A DNA stretch of 64,000 bases from Corinectria fuckeliana. Its lineage: Eukaryota; Ascomycota; Sordariomycetes; Hypocreales; Nectriaceae. Position numbers and translations under genes: made by a program. The stretch lies in contig WPDH01000027.1 in the NCBI GenBank assembly GCA_019137255.1, positions 434,001-498,000 on the forward strand. Direction: 5' to 3'. Shown here one piece after another: positions 55,112 through 64,000 of the stretch; position 1 is the first letter of the stretch, and each line of letters begins with the position of its first letter. The notes under the pieces are model-generated. The model was not told the DNA's origin and ran no database searches. It saw only the letters and a list, made by a program, of their open reading frames with translations.

Positions 55112-55667
55112 CTAGAGCCTTTTCCTGTTGGGCCGGTTCTGTACAGGCCAATTGTTCACCTCGTACCACCATCTTCGAACTCGGGCGCCTACTGTGTTGC
55201 CGTGCAGCCGAGCATTCGCGTTCCAGTGCTGCCACCCACAGAGGAACAAGTTGTATACTAAACCCTGCGTCAAGGGCATCATGATCTGGTGCAAGTCAGT
55301 GCCAGTCCTTACAAGACGAAGGGCTTATCATATGTACCTGGTCCCTAGCTGTGATTAATGCCACCTTCCACCACGTATCTGCCTTGGAGATACTTCGGAG
55401 GTAGCTCTGTTCAAAGCGCAGGTCTGGCAGAGGGGGAAGGTTGTATGACCGAGGAGCCGGCTGCAGGACACTGTAGGGGATGTCTTCTTCTTCATCTTCA
55501 TCTTCGTCATCTAATTCGTCGTCGCTGGCGTGCCTCGAGCTGCGCACTACCACCGGCTCTCTGGTCGCGGAGGCTGTCGACGGGTTGAGGTCAAGCTTTG
55601 GATCTGGGTGCCTGTTGATATGTGCGGCTTGGATGGTGGCCGCGAGCTCCGTGGCGCCGGTGTCCAT
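55112..55667 (-). CDS. DUF1770 domain protein
   Basis: Minus-strand exons 55667..55338 and 55285..55112; 167 aa. The 52-nt intron has a GTACAT donor and CAG acceptor, and the join reads ITARDQIMMPLTQG. The features match the fungal-specific family DUF1770: ELAATIQAAHINRHPDP at the N terminus, an acidic run DDELDDEDEDEEEDIPYSVL, then LPPLPDLRFEQSYLRSI, DTWWKVALITARDQ, LVYNLFLCGWQHWN and GARVRRWWYEVNNW. The C-terminal half is tryptophan-rich with a hydrophobic helix, so membrane association is possible. No function is known for the family. An in-frame ATG upstream (55799) would add 44 unlike residues, so I prefer 55667. Confidence 0.83.
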
Positions 55668-56218
55668 TGCGGAGGGATTCCAGAAGCGTGTTTGCCACTT
55701 TGGGATACGGGTATCGGGAGCACAGGTGGGGGAGTGAACAGCCCGGGGAGGGAATCGTCGGCGGCCGGACCTGGAGATGCTGTCGAGAGTCCTCGGCACG
55801 GAGGTGGTGACGCCGGAGAGCGGAGCATGTGTGGGTACTGCCGGGCGGTGAAAGACTTGGACAAACGCTGAAACAAGGTTGTGGCGGTGCCTAATACCTA
55901 AAGTACTAGTACCCTACCCCAGGCACTTGCGCACCAGCCTCCGGCCCCCCGAAATTGACCCGGGTTCGCCCAAAAAAGTGTGGCGGTATCAGCGGCCCAC
56001 TCGGGTACCAAACAACGTAGGTGCCTGCACCTCGAGGGAGGGTTGAAGTGTGTGGGTGGGTGCCTGTAGGTCATCGCTTGTTGCACGATAAAAATCTGGC
56101 ACCAACATCCAACTTTCGGGAGTCTCTTGGTCTCTGAACACACCGCAACCCGGAGTCCCCAGACCCGCGAGATCACGCCAAATACTCACTCGCAAAGGCT
56201 CTCAAATCCACCGCCAAC
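55668..56218. promoter_or_regulatory. Divergent promoter, DUF1770 gene / eRF1
   Basis: 551 bp between the two ATGs; the stretch before eRF1 ends CAAATCCACCGCCAAC, a typical leader. No further element is recognised. Confidence 0.55.
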
Positions 56219-57845
56219 ATGAGCGACCCCCAGGCGAACGAGGCCGAGAAGAACGTGAGTTTGTGGCTTTTTTTCGCGAATTTCTTTTTTCTTGGCCCCT
56301 CCTCTGCCTACCAGGCTGGCTGCCCCGCGTTCGGGGGAGTCATTGTATCAACCCCAGCTCCTCGACGTAGCTAACGCACTCCCGTGGACAGATCGAGATC
56401 TGGAAGGTCAAGAAGCTGATCAAACGCCTCGAGGCTGCCAGAGGAAATGGAACTTCCATGATTTCGTTGATCATTCGTGGGCCAGCCCCCTCCTCCCATG
56501 CCGTCATGTTGTGGAAACCGCGCACTAACATGTATGCTCTCCTTAGCGCCCAAGGATCAGGTCTCGCGAGCAGCAAAGATGTTGGCTGAAGAATACGTAC
56601 GACACCATCGCGAGTCACAGATGCCTTGCCTAGGAATACTGACCGTCTTCTAGGGTACTGCCTCCAACATCAAGTCTCGTGTTAACCGACAGTCCGTCCT
56701 GTCTGCCATTACCTCGACCCAGCAGCGTCTCAAGCTGTACAACAAGGTCCCTCCAAATGGTCTTGTCGTGTACTGCGGTGAAATCTTGACCTCTGAAGGC
56801 AAGGAGCGAAAGGTCAACATCGATTTCGAGCCATTCAAGCCCATCAACACCTCCCTGTACCTCTGCGACAACAAGTTCCACACCGAGGCTCTGGCCGAGC
56901 TTCTCGAGTCGGATCAGAAGTTCGGCTTCATCATCATGGATGGTAACGGCGCCCTCTTCGGAACCCTCAGCGGAAACACCCGCGAAATCGTCCACAAGTT
57001 CTCTGTCGATCTTCCCAAGAAGCACGGCCGTGGTGGTCAGTCCGCTCTTCGTTTCGCCCGTCTCCGTGAGGAAAAGCGTCACAACTACGTCCGCAAGGTT
57101 GCTGAGCTAGCTGTGCAAAACTTCATCACCGCCGACAAGGTCAACGTCGCTGGTATTATTCTCGCTGGTTCTGCCGACTTCAAGAACGACCTCAACGCCT
57201 CCGACATGTTTGACAACCGTCTGGCTACCAAGGTCATCAAGGTTGTCGATGTTTCCTACGGTGGCGAGAACGGATTCAACCAGGCCATTGAGCTGTCTTC
57301 TGAGACCCTCGGCAACGTCAAGTTCATCCAGGAGAAGAAGCTCATCGGCAAGTACTTTGAGGAGATCAGCCAGGATACCGGCAAGGTCTGCTACAGTATC
57401 GATGACACCTTAAAGGCCCTGGAACTTGGTGCCGTCGAGGTCTTGATCGTCTTTGAGAACCTCGAGATCAACCGATGGGTTCTCAAGGATAGCACCGGCG
57501 CTGAGATCACTCTGCACACCACCAAGCAACAGGAGCAGGCCAGCCGAGACATGTTCCTCGACAAGGAGACCGGCCAGGAGATGGATATTGTGTCTCAGGA
57601 GTCATTCTTAGAATGGATTGCTGAGCACTACAAGGACTTTGGTACCACGCTCGAGTTCGTTTCCGACCGATCCACTGAAGGCAACCAGTTCGTCAAGGGC
57701 TTCGGTGGTATCGGCGGTCTTCTCCGATACAAAGTCAACTTTGAGCAGCTAGCTGATCTCAGCGACGACGACGACTACTACGACGGTGAGTGACATTTGC
57801 TCCTGGTGGGACCATTTTCATGTTGCTAACTTTGGACCAGATTGA
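56219..57845 (+). CDS. SUP45: Eukaryotic peptide chain release factor subunit 1 (eRF1)
   Basis: Exons 56219..56254, 56392..56476, 56547..56596, 56654..57785, 57841..57845; 435 aa, standard length. eRF1 reads all three stop codons in the ribosomal A site and triggers peptide release with eRF3. Functional motifs are all present: GTS in GNGTSMISLII, NIKS at residues 62-65, YLCDNKF (YxCxxxF) in the N domain, GGQ at 184-186 in GRGGQSALRF (the catalytic tip), and the acidic C terminus DDDDYYDD that contacts eRF3. The first three introns are phase-consistent (phase 0, 1, 0). The final intron 57786..57840 splits the last sense codon: exon 5 adds only AT plus TGA. If retained, the protein would end YYDGE with another TGA. 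Confidence 0.96.
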
Positions 57846-58957
57846 CCAGCGGATCCCCTCGTCGCCAGCGAGGGACCAACTCAAGTTCAACCGTCCACGC
57901 ACGAAAACAGTGCCCGGCGCTGGGAGGCGCCGAGGTCGACCGATGCCGCGCCGATATCATCGACTCAAAAGCGCCTGACGGGGAGTGACAGTCTCGCGCC
58001 TCCCCATCGTGATAACCAGGCGTCGCGACCAAGTCCACTTCGCACAATGATGACGGCTTCTTGAGTTGTGGTGGGCGGGAATGGAGGTATGCGAACCCTT
58101 ACCCTAGGCGATGAAGCGTGAATCTCACCGACCGATAGCCCCCACCATGAAAATGAAAGAAATCTAGACAGTGCGGCGACTGCAGCGTTCGTCAAGGCCA
58201 TTGTCATGCGCTGGGCTGAAGAATCCGCTGTCATGGAGTAGAGTCGACGTGTGCGCTGCGGGTTCATCCATCATGCTATGATGGCAGTCGAGGAGCAGCC
58301 GCGATACGGAGAGTAAACAAAATACTAGTTCGCTTTTGACAAATTGTTCCAAGCTTTCCAAACCCCTGATAGTGATTCATCGTACTGCGTATTCGTAGTG
58401 CGAACGACGTGTTAATTAGGGGCTGTTCCGACAGGGCCGAAGAATTCGTAGAGGTCCCTAGCTAACTAGCCCCTTGCAAGCGACCGGATGCTCCCTCGAA
58501 TCCTGTCTATAGCCGACCGGCCCTTATGCTGCTGTTGAGGGCTCTGTTCTAGCTGTGATACAGACTAGTTGTGTAAGAGAATGCGAGTTATTGAATGAGC
58601 GTACGAAGTATTGAATGCGCGTATTGTCATTATCACGAGGGTAGCTTCTGGGGTGTTTTAACGAATACTTTTATGTACGGAGTTGTATTAGACGGACTCC
58701 TGTCTGTAATTTGGCGTGGCTTGGGCTTACTATGTATGTGGGGTTGAAACGAGTGCGATGCGAGGAAGGTACCGGGGTGGAAGGTACTAGGGAAGGAGGT
58801 GCGTAGCCTACGTCAACATGGAAACAAGCCCGGCGTTCCACCACCGTCTCTTTGTGCCAAAACATCACTCCATTTTCCACCGGCATATCCATTCCCGCCT
58901 CAAGACTCCAGCGCAGTGCCAGCTGTAGCTGAGGTCCGGCGTCAAACATCCTTAATC
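57846..58957. other. Tandem intergenic region eRF1 / SIP3-LAM gene
   Basis: 1,112 bp: eRF1 3'UTR, then the promoter of the next gene. An open frame continues from 58799 into the next gene without an ATG. No other gene seen. Confidence 0.55.
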
Positions 58958-61900
58958 ATGCCCGATCCTGAGGGCTCGACGGCACCTGCCACCGTGCACC
59001 CCAGCACCGCAATCCCCGTCGGCCTCAACGAAGCTGCCCTCGACTCCCCGACTTTCCGCGTCACCGCCGCCAACTTCGCCGAGCAGGTCGATGCCATAGA
59101 ACGGTGGCTGAACGGCTACGTCTCGTCCACGTCTAGACTTCTTCACGACTTACTCGCCCTCGAAGAGACGATAAACACATACCTCGCTAAGACGGTGCCA
59201 ACCGTTGCTGATGGCGTGGTTGACAATGACTACACATTCTTGGCTCTCAAGAGGGTGGGCGACGGCTGGCGCGATTACTGGATGCATATGCTGGGAAACA
59301 TGAAGAAGATGGATGGCACCATCGTCGAACCGATCCGAAACTTCATCACTGGCGACCTGCGACACTTCAAGGAATGCAGGAAGACGCTGGACAACTCACA
59401 AAGGATCTTCGACTCGACGCTGGCTCGCTATGTGAGCCAGTCCAAGACCAAGGAGCCATCTGCTCTCCGTGAGGATGCCTTTGCCGTGTACGAGACCCGA
59501 AAAGTGTATCTCAAGGCGGCCATGGACTATTGCCAACTCGCGCCTCAGCTGCGCTTCACCATGGACAAACTCATCGTTAAGATATGCACCGAGCGATGGA
59601 AAGAGATGAAGCGATCCCGAGACGCTGGGAACAATGCGAATAGGTGGAACCATGAGATGGACCGTATCCACGGATGGTCCAAGGAGATGGAGGCTTCGGA
59701 AGGTGTCTTTAGACGTGAACTCCAAGTTGCTCGCAGGGATCTCGGAGAGACCACGCTCGCAGGGTTCAAGCCCTCGCGAGAACTCGAGGATTACAGCACC
59801 TCAACCGTTCCCTTTCTCGGCTCTCACGGCCCTATCAACATACGGCTTAAGGATGGCGCGAATGTCGTCTCCGAGAAACAGGGCTGGCTTTTCCTACGCA
59901 CGCTCTCTGGAAAGCCAGCAAGACACGCTTGGGTTAGGAGATGGTATTATTGCCGAGATGGCATTTTTGGCTGGCTAATCCCAGGTCCGCTGGGAGTCCT
60001 CCAAGGTGATGAGATTGGCGTTCTGCTTTGTAACGCGAAGCCGGCGGTCGGCGAGGAGAGGCGTTTTTGTTTCGAGGTCAAGACGAAGAGCCAGACGATT
60101 CTACTCCAAACCGAGACTCAGGGCGAGCTTACGGAGTGGCTGGAGGTCTTTGAAGTCACCAAAAAGCGCGCTTTTGAGAACACTATGAATCGCCCAAACA
60201 CCAATGTCCCGGGTGTCGTGGATCCTGCTTTCTCTATTTCGCCTCCAACTATTCCCGAGTTCTCTGCGAAGACGCTCGATACTATACCCGATGAGTCTGG
60301 GCCCGCATATGATCGATCGAACACCCTCCCTGTGCCGGGTCCTGAGGGCGGTCTCGCCACAAGGCAGAGTTTCGATATTAACGGCAGCTTAACTCGCCGC
60401 TCCATCACTGCGCTGGGACGTGACCTAGCTCGAGAAGAAGGCGAGAGCGGCCGTGAGCATGCGGCTAGGATCATCCAGAGGCTTGATCTTCACCGCAAAG
60501 CTACGTTCGGCACCATCAACGCCGAGGTCGCTCACGGAAGTACCGTGGCATCATCGCCTGGTGCCGTTGGCCATATCTCCTCCAGCAACAGCCTGCTCCC
60601 CGGCTATCCTAACACCTTTGCGGCCCCTGGCTCGCCTCGACATATACCAATAATCCTGCCGCCGGTGGACACGCATGCTGGCGCACTAGCTCCTTCGACC
60701 CTCGCAAAACCCCCTTCCATGACAGGATTAAGTCGCATTGCAGTCATGGCTGCTGGAGAGCGACGTCCAGCAGGCAACAATAGAAAGCTGCCAGCCTCGG
60801 TTGTAGCCAACTACTGGGGAAGCAGTGTCTGGGGCGCTCTCAACTCGCCTCCGCCGCCCGTCCTGCCTAGGCTAGATGACGATGACCCCATAGGTGTGGT
60901 TGTGCCTGGGAGCGGGCAAGCATCTCTTGGCAAGGGCCCTCAACAGCTGCAGTCTGGTGAGGTTTTCCCGCGCAACTACCCTCCTGAGCTGAGAGCGCAG
61001 CATGCACAGTTCCGGTTGTTGTTCCCCGATGCTCCTCTGGAGGAGAAACTCGTGCTGGTCTTCTGCGCGGCTTGGACAAGCTCGCCCGGACACGGCCCTG
61101 GCAAGCCGGACATGGCTGGAGACGGCCGTATTTATGTCACCCCTGACAATATGTACTTTTACGGCCAGCAAATAGGTCTTGTCACGGCGTACGGCATCAG
61201 TCTTGACATAATTACCGAGGTCACGGCAGCACCAGGCAAAGACTGCGATTTCGTCTATCTGCACCTGGGCGACGACGCCAACGAGACAGGGTACACCCGA
61301 ATTACTATCAAGGTATTCCTAGAGGACCTGAGCCTGCTGCATACCCGCCTCAATCTGTTGGTGGATGATCTCCAGGCTGAGGAACCGATGGAGGTTGAAG
61401 CGATAATCTCGGCCTTGATCAACTTGGAGAAGGAGGAATTCGAACGACCAAGTCCTAGTGTGGAAAGCTGGGAAGAAGTCTCAGCAATGACTCCCATTGA
61501 TGATGGAACATCATCCGGAAGACCGGTTGGCCGACGACATAACGACTACAGCCCGCGTCTGCGCCCCTTGAAGTCTCGATCAAGACCCGACCACAAGCTC
61601 CATCTCCCGACTCAAACCGTCGTGTACGAGCCAGAGGGAATGACTGAATTGGCGGCTGAACGAACATTTGAGCTCAGTGCCAAGGCGTGCTTTCATGTCC
61701 TTTTTGGAGACAAGAGCTTCGTCTTCCCAAAGCTATACTTTGAGAGGCGAGCGCAACAGATCGCACAAGGGCCCTGGGTCTTGGTTGATCAGGGTCGGAT
61801 GAGACGCGAATTCCAGTTCAAGGTTGACTACAAGGACGTTCTTGGTCGGTCCAAGACGGCCGATGTCAGTGACTACCAGGTGATTGAGATCTTCAGTGAT

Positions 61901-63076
61901 CACGTCACCTATGTGGTGACCCACGTCAAGACGGCCTGGCATCTGCCTCGTTCGTCATGGTTCAAGATTGTCACGAAGATAGTCATCACGCACGTGGCCA
62001 AGTCAAAGTGCAAGCTGGCAGTCTACACCAAGATCGACTGGTCTAAGATTCCGACCTTGTCGAAGAACTTGGTGGAACGACAGGCGCTCCACGACGCGGC
62101 GAGCGACGCGGAGGAGCTTGCGGAGGTCGCTACAGATCAAGTCCGTAAACTGGGGGCGCGTAGCCGGACCAACAGAGCCATCCAGGTTTATGGCCAGATT
62201 GGACAACAGACGGAAGTGGTGGTCTTCTCCCCCGCGACGAAGGAGTCAACCAAGAAGCAGGTCATCAAGCCTCGGACTCTGACAGCCATGGTGTTTGAGA
62301 CTCTGCGGTCTTTTGGAGAAAGCGCCGTCTCGTCGCTCATCATGTGGGTCATTGCGGTGTTGCGGAAGCTGTTCAGCGTGGTCACGACGCACCGTTTCAT
62401 CATAGGCCTTCTCGCTTTCAGCACCTTGACGAACTTGCTGATAACATCAGGCGAGATCTCGACGTGGTGGGGCGAGCGAAGGGCAGCGGGATTCATGCAG
62501 AACATTGGAATCCGGCCCAACACTATGATGAGCAGGGCTATCTACATGGCCGACTTGAGCGAGGCCTCTGGAGCAGACAATCATCAATTGTCGTTCCCAC
62601 AGAACAGCACATGTTTCGATACCTTCAGGGAGCTTCTGGAGGCTACGGACATGGACTCGCCTTGGGAAGACGCCGGGTCAGCGCTGTCATCGCCCTCGAG
62701 TCAAGCTACGGCTCGGCGACTACGGCGGACACGGCAGCGACTCGGGTCCTATCGTCATGACCTACTTGTAGCTATGAGAGTGGTGAACAGCGTGGAGCGG
62801 GAGATGCTCCAGTCGGAATGGGAGAATTGGCTGATAGACGAGAAGTCGCTGTGTGATGATCTGGACGTGGTGCTGCGGACCCAGTCGGAGAAGAAAAGGG
62901 ACGGCAAGAAGAAAAAGAAGCAGCAGCAAGGTGGAAGTCCACAGAAGGTCATGGAGGCGATGTCGTCGGAGCGAAGACGAGAACTGCTAGAGTGGCGCGA
63001 CAGTCACTGCGGAAGCTGTCGGATTGATCATCAAACCGTGATGAGGCAGCGAAAACTTACCATGGCGTGGGCGTAA
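58958..63076 (+). CDS. BAR-PH-GRAM-VASt membrane-contact sterol-transfer protein (SIP3/LAM family)
   Basis: Single exon of 1,372 aa, the longest gene in the window. Start is the first ATG of the frame (MPDPEGST). Domains in order: BAR-like helical region (about 30-270; RWLNGYVSSTSRLLHDLLAL, RKTLDNSQRIFDSTLARY), PH domain (about 306-407; KQGWLFLRT, HAWVRRWYYCRDGIFGWLIP, TEWLEVFEVTKKRA), disordered linker, GRAM-like domain (about 684-805; DAPLEEKLVLVFCAAW, GRIYVTPDNMYFYG), VASt/StARkin domain (about 894-1065; KACFHVLFGDKSFVFPKLYF, AWHLPRSSWFKIVTKIVITH), two hydrophobic segments (about 1124-1142 and 1146-1164), then a basic helical tail. This is the architecture of yeast Sip3/Lam3 and Ysp1/Lam1, which move sterols between plasma membrane and ER at contact sites. 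The hydrophobic pair would anchor it in the ER. Confidence 0.92.
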   Translation: MPDPEGSTAPATVHPSTAIPVGLNEAALDSPTFRVTAANFAEQVDAIERWLNGYVSSTSRLLHDLLALEETINTYLAKTVPTVADGVVDNDYTFLALKRVGDGWRDYWMHMLGNMKKMDGTIVEPIRNFITGDLRHFKECRKTLDNSQRIFDSTLARYVSQSKTKEPSALREDAFAVYETRKVYLKAAMDYCQLAPQLRFTMDKLIVKICTERWKEMKRSRDAGNNANRWNHEMDRIHGWSKEMEASEGVFRRELQVARRDLGETTLAGFKPSRELEDYSTSTVPFLGSHGPINIRLKDGANVVSEKQGWLFLRTLSGKPARHAWVRRWYYCRDGIFGWLIPGPLGVLQGDEIGVLLCNAKPAVGEERRFCFEVKTKSQTILLQTETQGELTEWLEVFEVTKKRAFENTMNRPNTNVPGVVDPAFSISPPTIPEFSAKTLDTIPDESGPAYDRSNTLPVPGPEGGLATRQSFDINGSLTRRSITALGRDLAREEGESGREHAARIIQRLDLHRKATFGTINAEVAHGSTVASSPGAVGHISSSNSLLPGYPNTFAAPGSPRHIPIILPPVDTHAGALAPSTLAKPPSMTGLSRIAVMAAGERRPAGNNRKLPASVVANYWGSSVWGALNSPPPPVLPRLDDDDPIGVVVPGSGQASLGKGPQQLQSGEVFPRNYPPELRAQHAQFRLLFPDAPLEEKLVLVFCAAWTSSPGHGPGKPDMAGDGRIYVTPDNMYFYGQQIGLVTAYGISLDIITEVTAAPGKDCDFVYLHLGDDANETGYTRITIKVFLEDLSLLHTRLNLLVDDLQAEEPMEVEAIISALINLEKEEFERPSPSVESWEEVSAMTPIDDGTSSGRPVGRRHNDYSPRLRPLKSRSRPDHKLHLPTQTVVYEPEGMTELAAERTFELSAKACFHVLFGDKSFVFPKLYFERRAQQIAQGPWVLVDQGRMRREFQFKVDYKDVLGRSKTADVSDYQVIEIFSDHVTYVVTHVKTAWHLPRSSWFKIVTKIVITHVAKSKCKLAVYTKIDWSKIPTLSKNLVERQALHDAASDAEELAEVATDQVRKLGARSRTNRAIQVYGQIGQQTEVVVFSPATKESTKKQVIKPRTLTAMVFETLRSFGESAVSSLIMWVIAVLRKLFSVVTTHRFIIGLLAFSTLTNLLITSGEISTWWGERRAAGFMQNIGIRPNTMMSRAIYMADLSEASGADNHQLSFPQNSTCFDTFRELLEATDMDSPWEDAGSALSSPSSQATARRLRRTRQRLGSYRHDLLVAMRVVNSVEREMLQSEWENWLIDEKSLCDDLDVVLRTQSEKKRDGKKKKKQQQGGSPQKVMEAMSSERRRELLEWRDSHCGSCRIDHQTVMRQRKLTMAWA

Positions 63077-63825
63077 GGTGTAAGACAAGGCGTAAGGTAG
63101 CATTAAACGCATCTGCCAGGCGCTGTGAGAGGTGGGAGTGGGTGAGTTGGTTGGATGGAGCATTCATTCATTTTATTTACTTAGTTATTTATTTATTGTT
63201 TATTGTATAAACAGGAAAGATTGAAGCGGAGTGTATCTAAGTAAACAGCGTAATAACAGAGAATTGTCAAGGGCAAAAGTGCGTTCTCGCGATAGTGTCC
63301 CCTGGTTTGATTAATAAGACATGCCGGTTTTCAACACTACTTATCTACTTGGCACTTGGTTTATCACTGACTCGGTTACTTGTACGGGGAAGTACGAATA
63401 GATAAGTAATCTAGACCAATAAGGTAGACTACTCCGTATTTCGAAGGAAGTTCCGCGTATTCCGGGGAGCCACTATAGCGTGTAGCGGTGTGCTACCCGT
63501 TAATCAACTAGCGGGCTTTGGCCTGGCCGAAAGCTCCGGAGGGGCACCGCGAACCTGGCACCACACATCACCGGCTTGCATGCCCTGACGTCAATGAGGC
63601 GGCCCCAACCCGAGGCTGCTCTTCCATGCGTTCCGTCGTCATCTTCTGCTTCCTCTTCTCCTTCTCCTTCTTCTCCTTCTCCTTCTCCTCATAACGCTTG
63701 CTGGTGTGTCTTGTTTTTGGCTGCATTTTCCGCATCTCCACTCCCCTCGCAACTGTACCGCATGAGCTATTGAATTCCTCACCCTCTCCGAAGCACGCCG
63801 GCACTGCAACCACTCACTCGCTACC
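63077..63825. other. Intergenic region before the last gene
   Basis: 749 bp: an AT-rich TTATTTA stretch after the SIP3/LAM stop (probable 3'UTR), then a promoter with a CTTCTC repeat at 63641-63690. Confidence 0.55.
63641..63690. repeat. CTTCTC-type imperfect repeat
   Basis: Pyrimidine tandem of CTTCTC/CTTCTT units in the leader of the last gene. Confidence 0.85.
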
Positions 63826-64000
63826 ATGGCGAGCCATCACGAGCCGTTCTCGGCCATGGGCCCTGTCCAATGGCACGACGTCCCCCATCACAATATCAAA
63901 GAGTATCTCGACGACGTCTTCGCCGAGACGCAGACAGTCGTCGAGTCCATCCCTGCATCAACCACGACGAAGGCAGCCGCCACGAGCACCGGACGGGCCA
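63826..64000 (+). CDS. 5' end of an unidentified gene (possibly DUF3074 type)
   Basis: ATG in good context (CTACCATGGC) after a pyrimidine-rich leader, with 58 codons open to the window edge. The segment GPVQWHDVPHHNIKEYLDD followed by VFAETQTVVESIP looks like the start of fungal DUF3074 (START-like) proteins, but the part available is too short to be sure. It is on the same strand as the SIP3/LAM gene and 750 bp downstream of it. Confidence 0.6.
   Translation, partial: MASHHEPFSAMGPVQWHDVPHHNIKEYLDDVFAETQTVVESIPASTTTKAAATSTGRA

Overview
The window is genomic DNA of a filamentous ascomycete (Pezizomycotina, most likely Sordariomycetes; the species cannot be told from sequence alone). The evidence is short spliceosomal introns (about 50-160 nt, GTRNGT...CTRAC...AG), GC-rich third codon positions, pyrimidine-rich leaders, TACCTA/TAGGTA-rich intergenic DNA, and proteins of typical filamentous-fungal form (PAN1, PEX3, ATG101, CaMKK with RP insert, HAL4-type kinase, DUF1770, BAR-PH-VASt protein). 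I recognise 20 protein genes, two of them cut by the window edges, and rebuilt their exons by hand. No complete tRNA, rRNA, CRISPR array or intact transposon was seen.

Layout. 1-2785: 3' part of PAN1 (+). 2786-9417: 6.6 kb without a gene, ending in a pyrimidine-rich leader with a 5'UTR intron. 9418-11676: forkhead factor (+). 12650-18152: compact ATG101(-)/PEX3(+)/BET5(-) group, with an N-containing assembly join in the ATG101-PEX3 promoter. 18153-20441: CaMKK (+). 20442-27768: 7.3 kb without a recognisable gene. 27769-29339: HAL4/SAT4-type kinase (+). 31400-32773: unknown proline/serine-rich protein (-). 32774-39692: 6.9 kb without a recognisable gene, holding two clear inverted repeats and a tRNA-like half fragment. 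39693-63076: gene-dense housekeeping block: RPC19(+), complex I NDUFA6/14.8 kDa(-), BUD31(+), ZNF511-like(-), EST1/SMG7-like(+), adenosine kinase(-), RPL2(-), DDT/WHIM-like chromatin protein(+), DUF1770(-), eRF1(+), SIP3/LAM-type sterol-transfer protein(+). 63826-end: 5' end of another gene (+).

How they fit together. This is ordinary core-genome content: endocytosis and actin (PAN1), autophagy initiation (ATG101), peroxisome biogenesis (PEX3), ER-Golgi tethering (BET5), Ca2+ and ion-homeostasis kinases, RNA polymerase I/III, splicing, respiration, translation (RPL2, eRF1), purine salvage and sterol transport. I found no biosynthetic cluster and no clear novel system. The points most worth a second look are regulatory or structural: a composite GCCCTA-CACGTG site upstream of RPL2, a perfect ATCACGTGAT palindrome between the complex I gene and BUD31, a GC-AG intron in RPL2, in-frame 3n introns in ATG101 and EST1, an intron that splits the last sense codon of eRF1, three large gene-poor spans, the tRNA-like fragment, and the assembly artefact at 13.7 kb.
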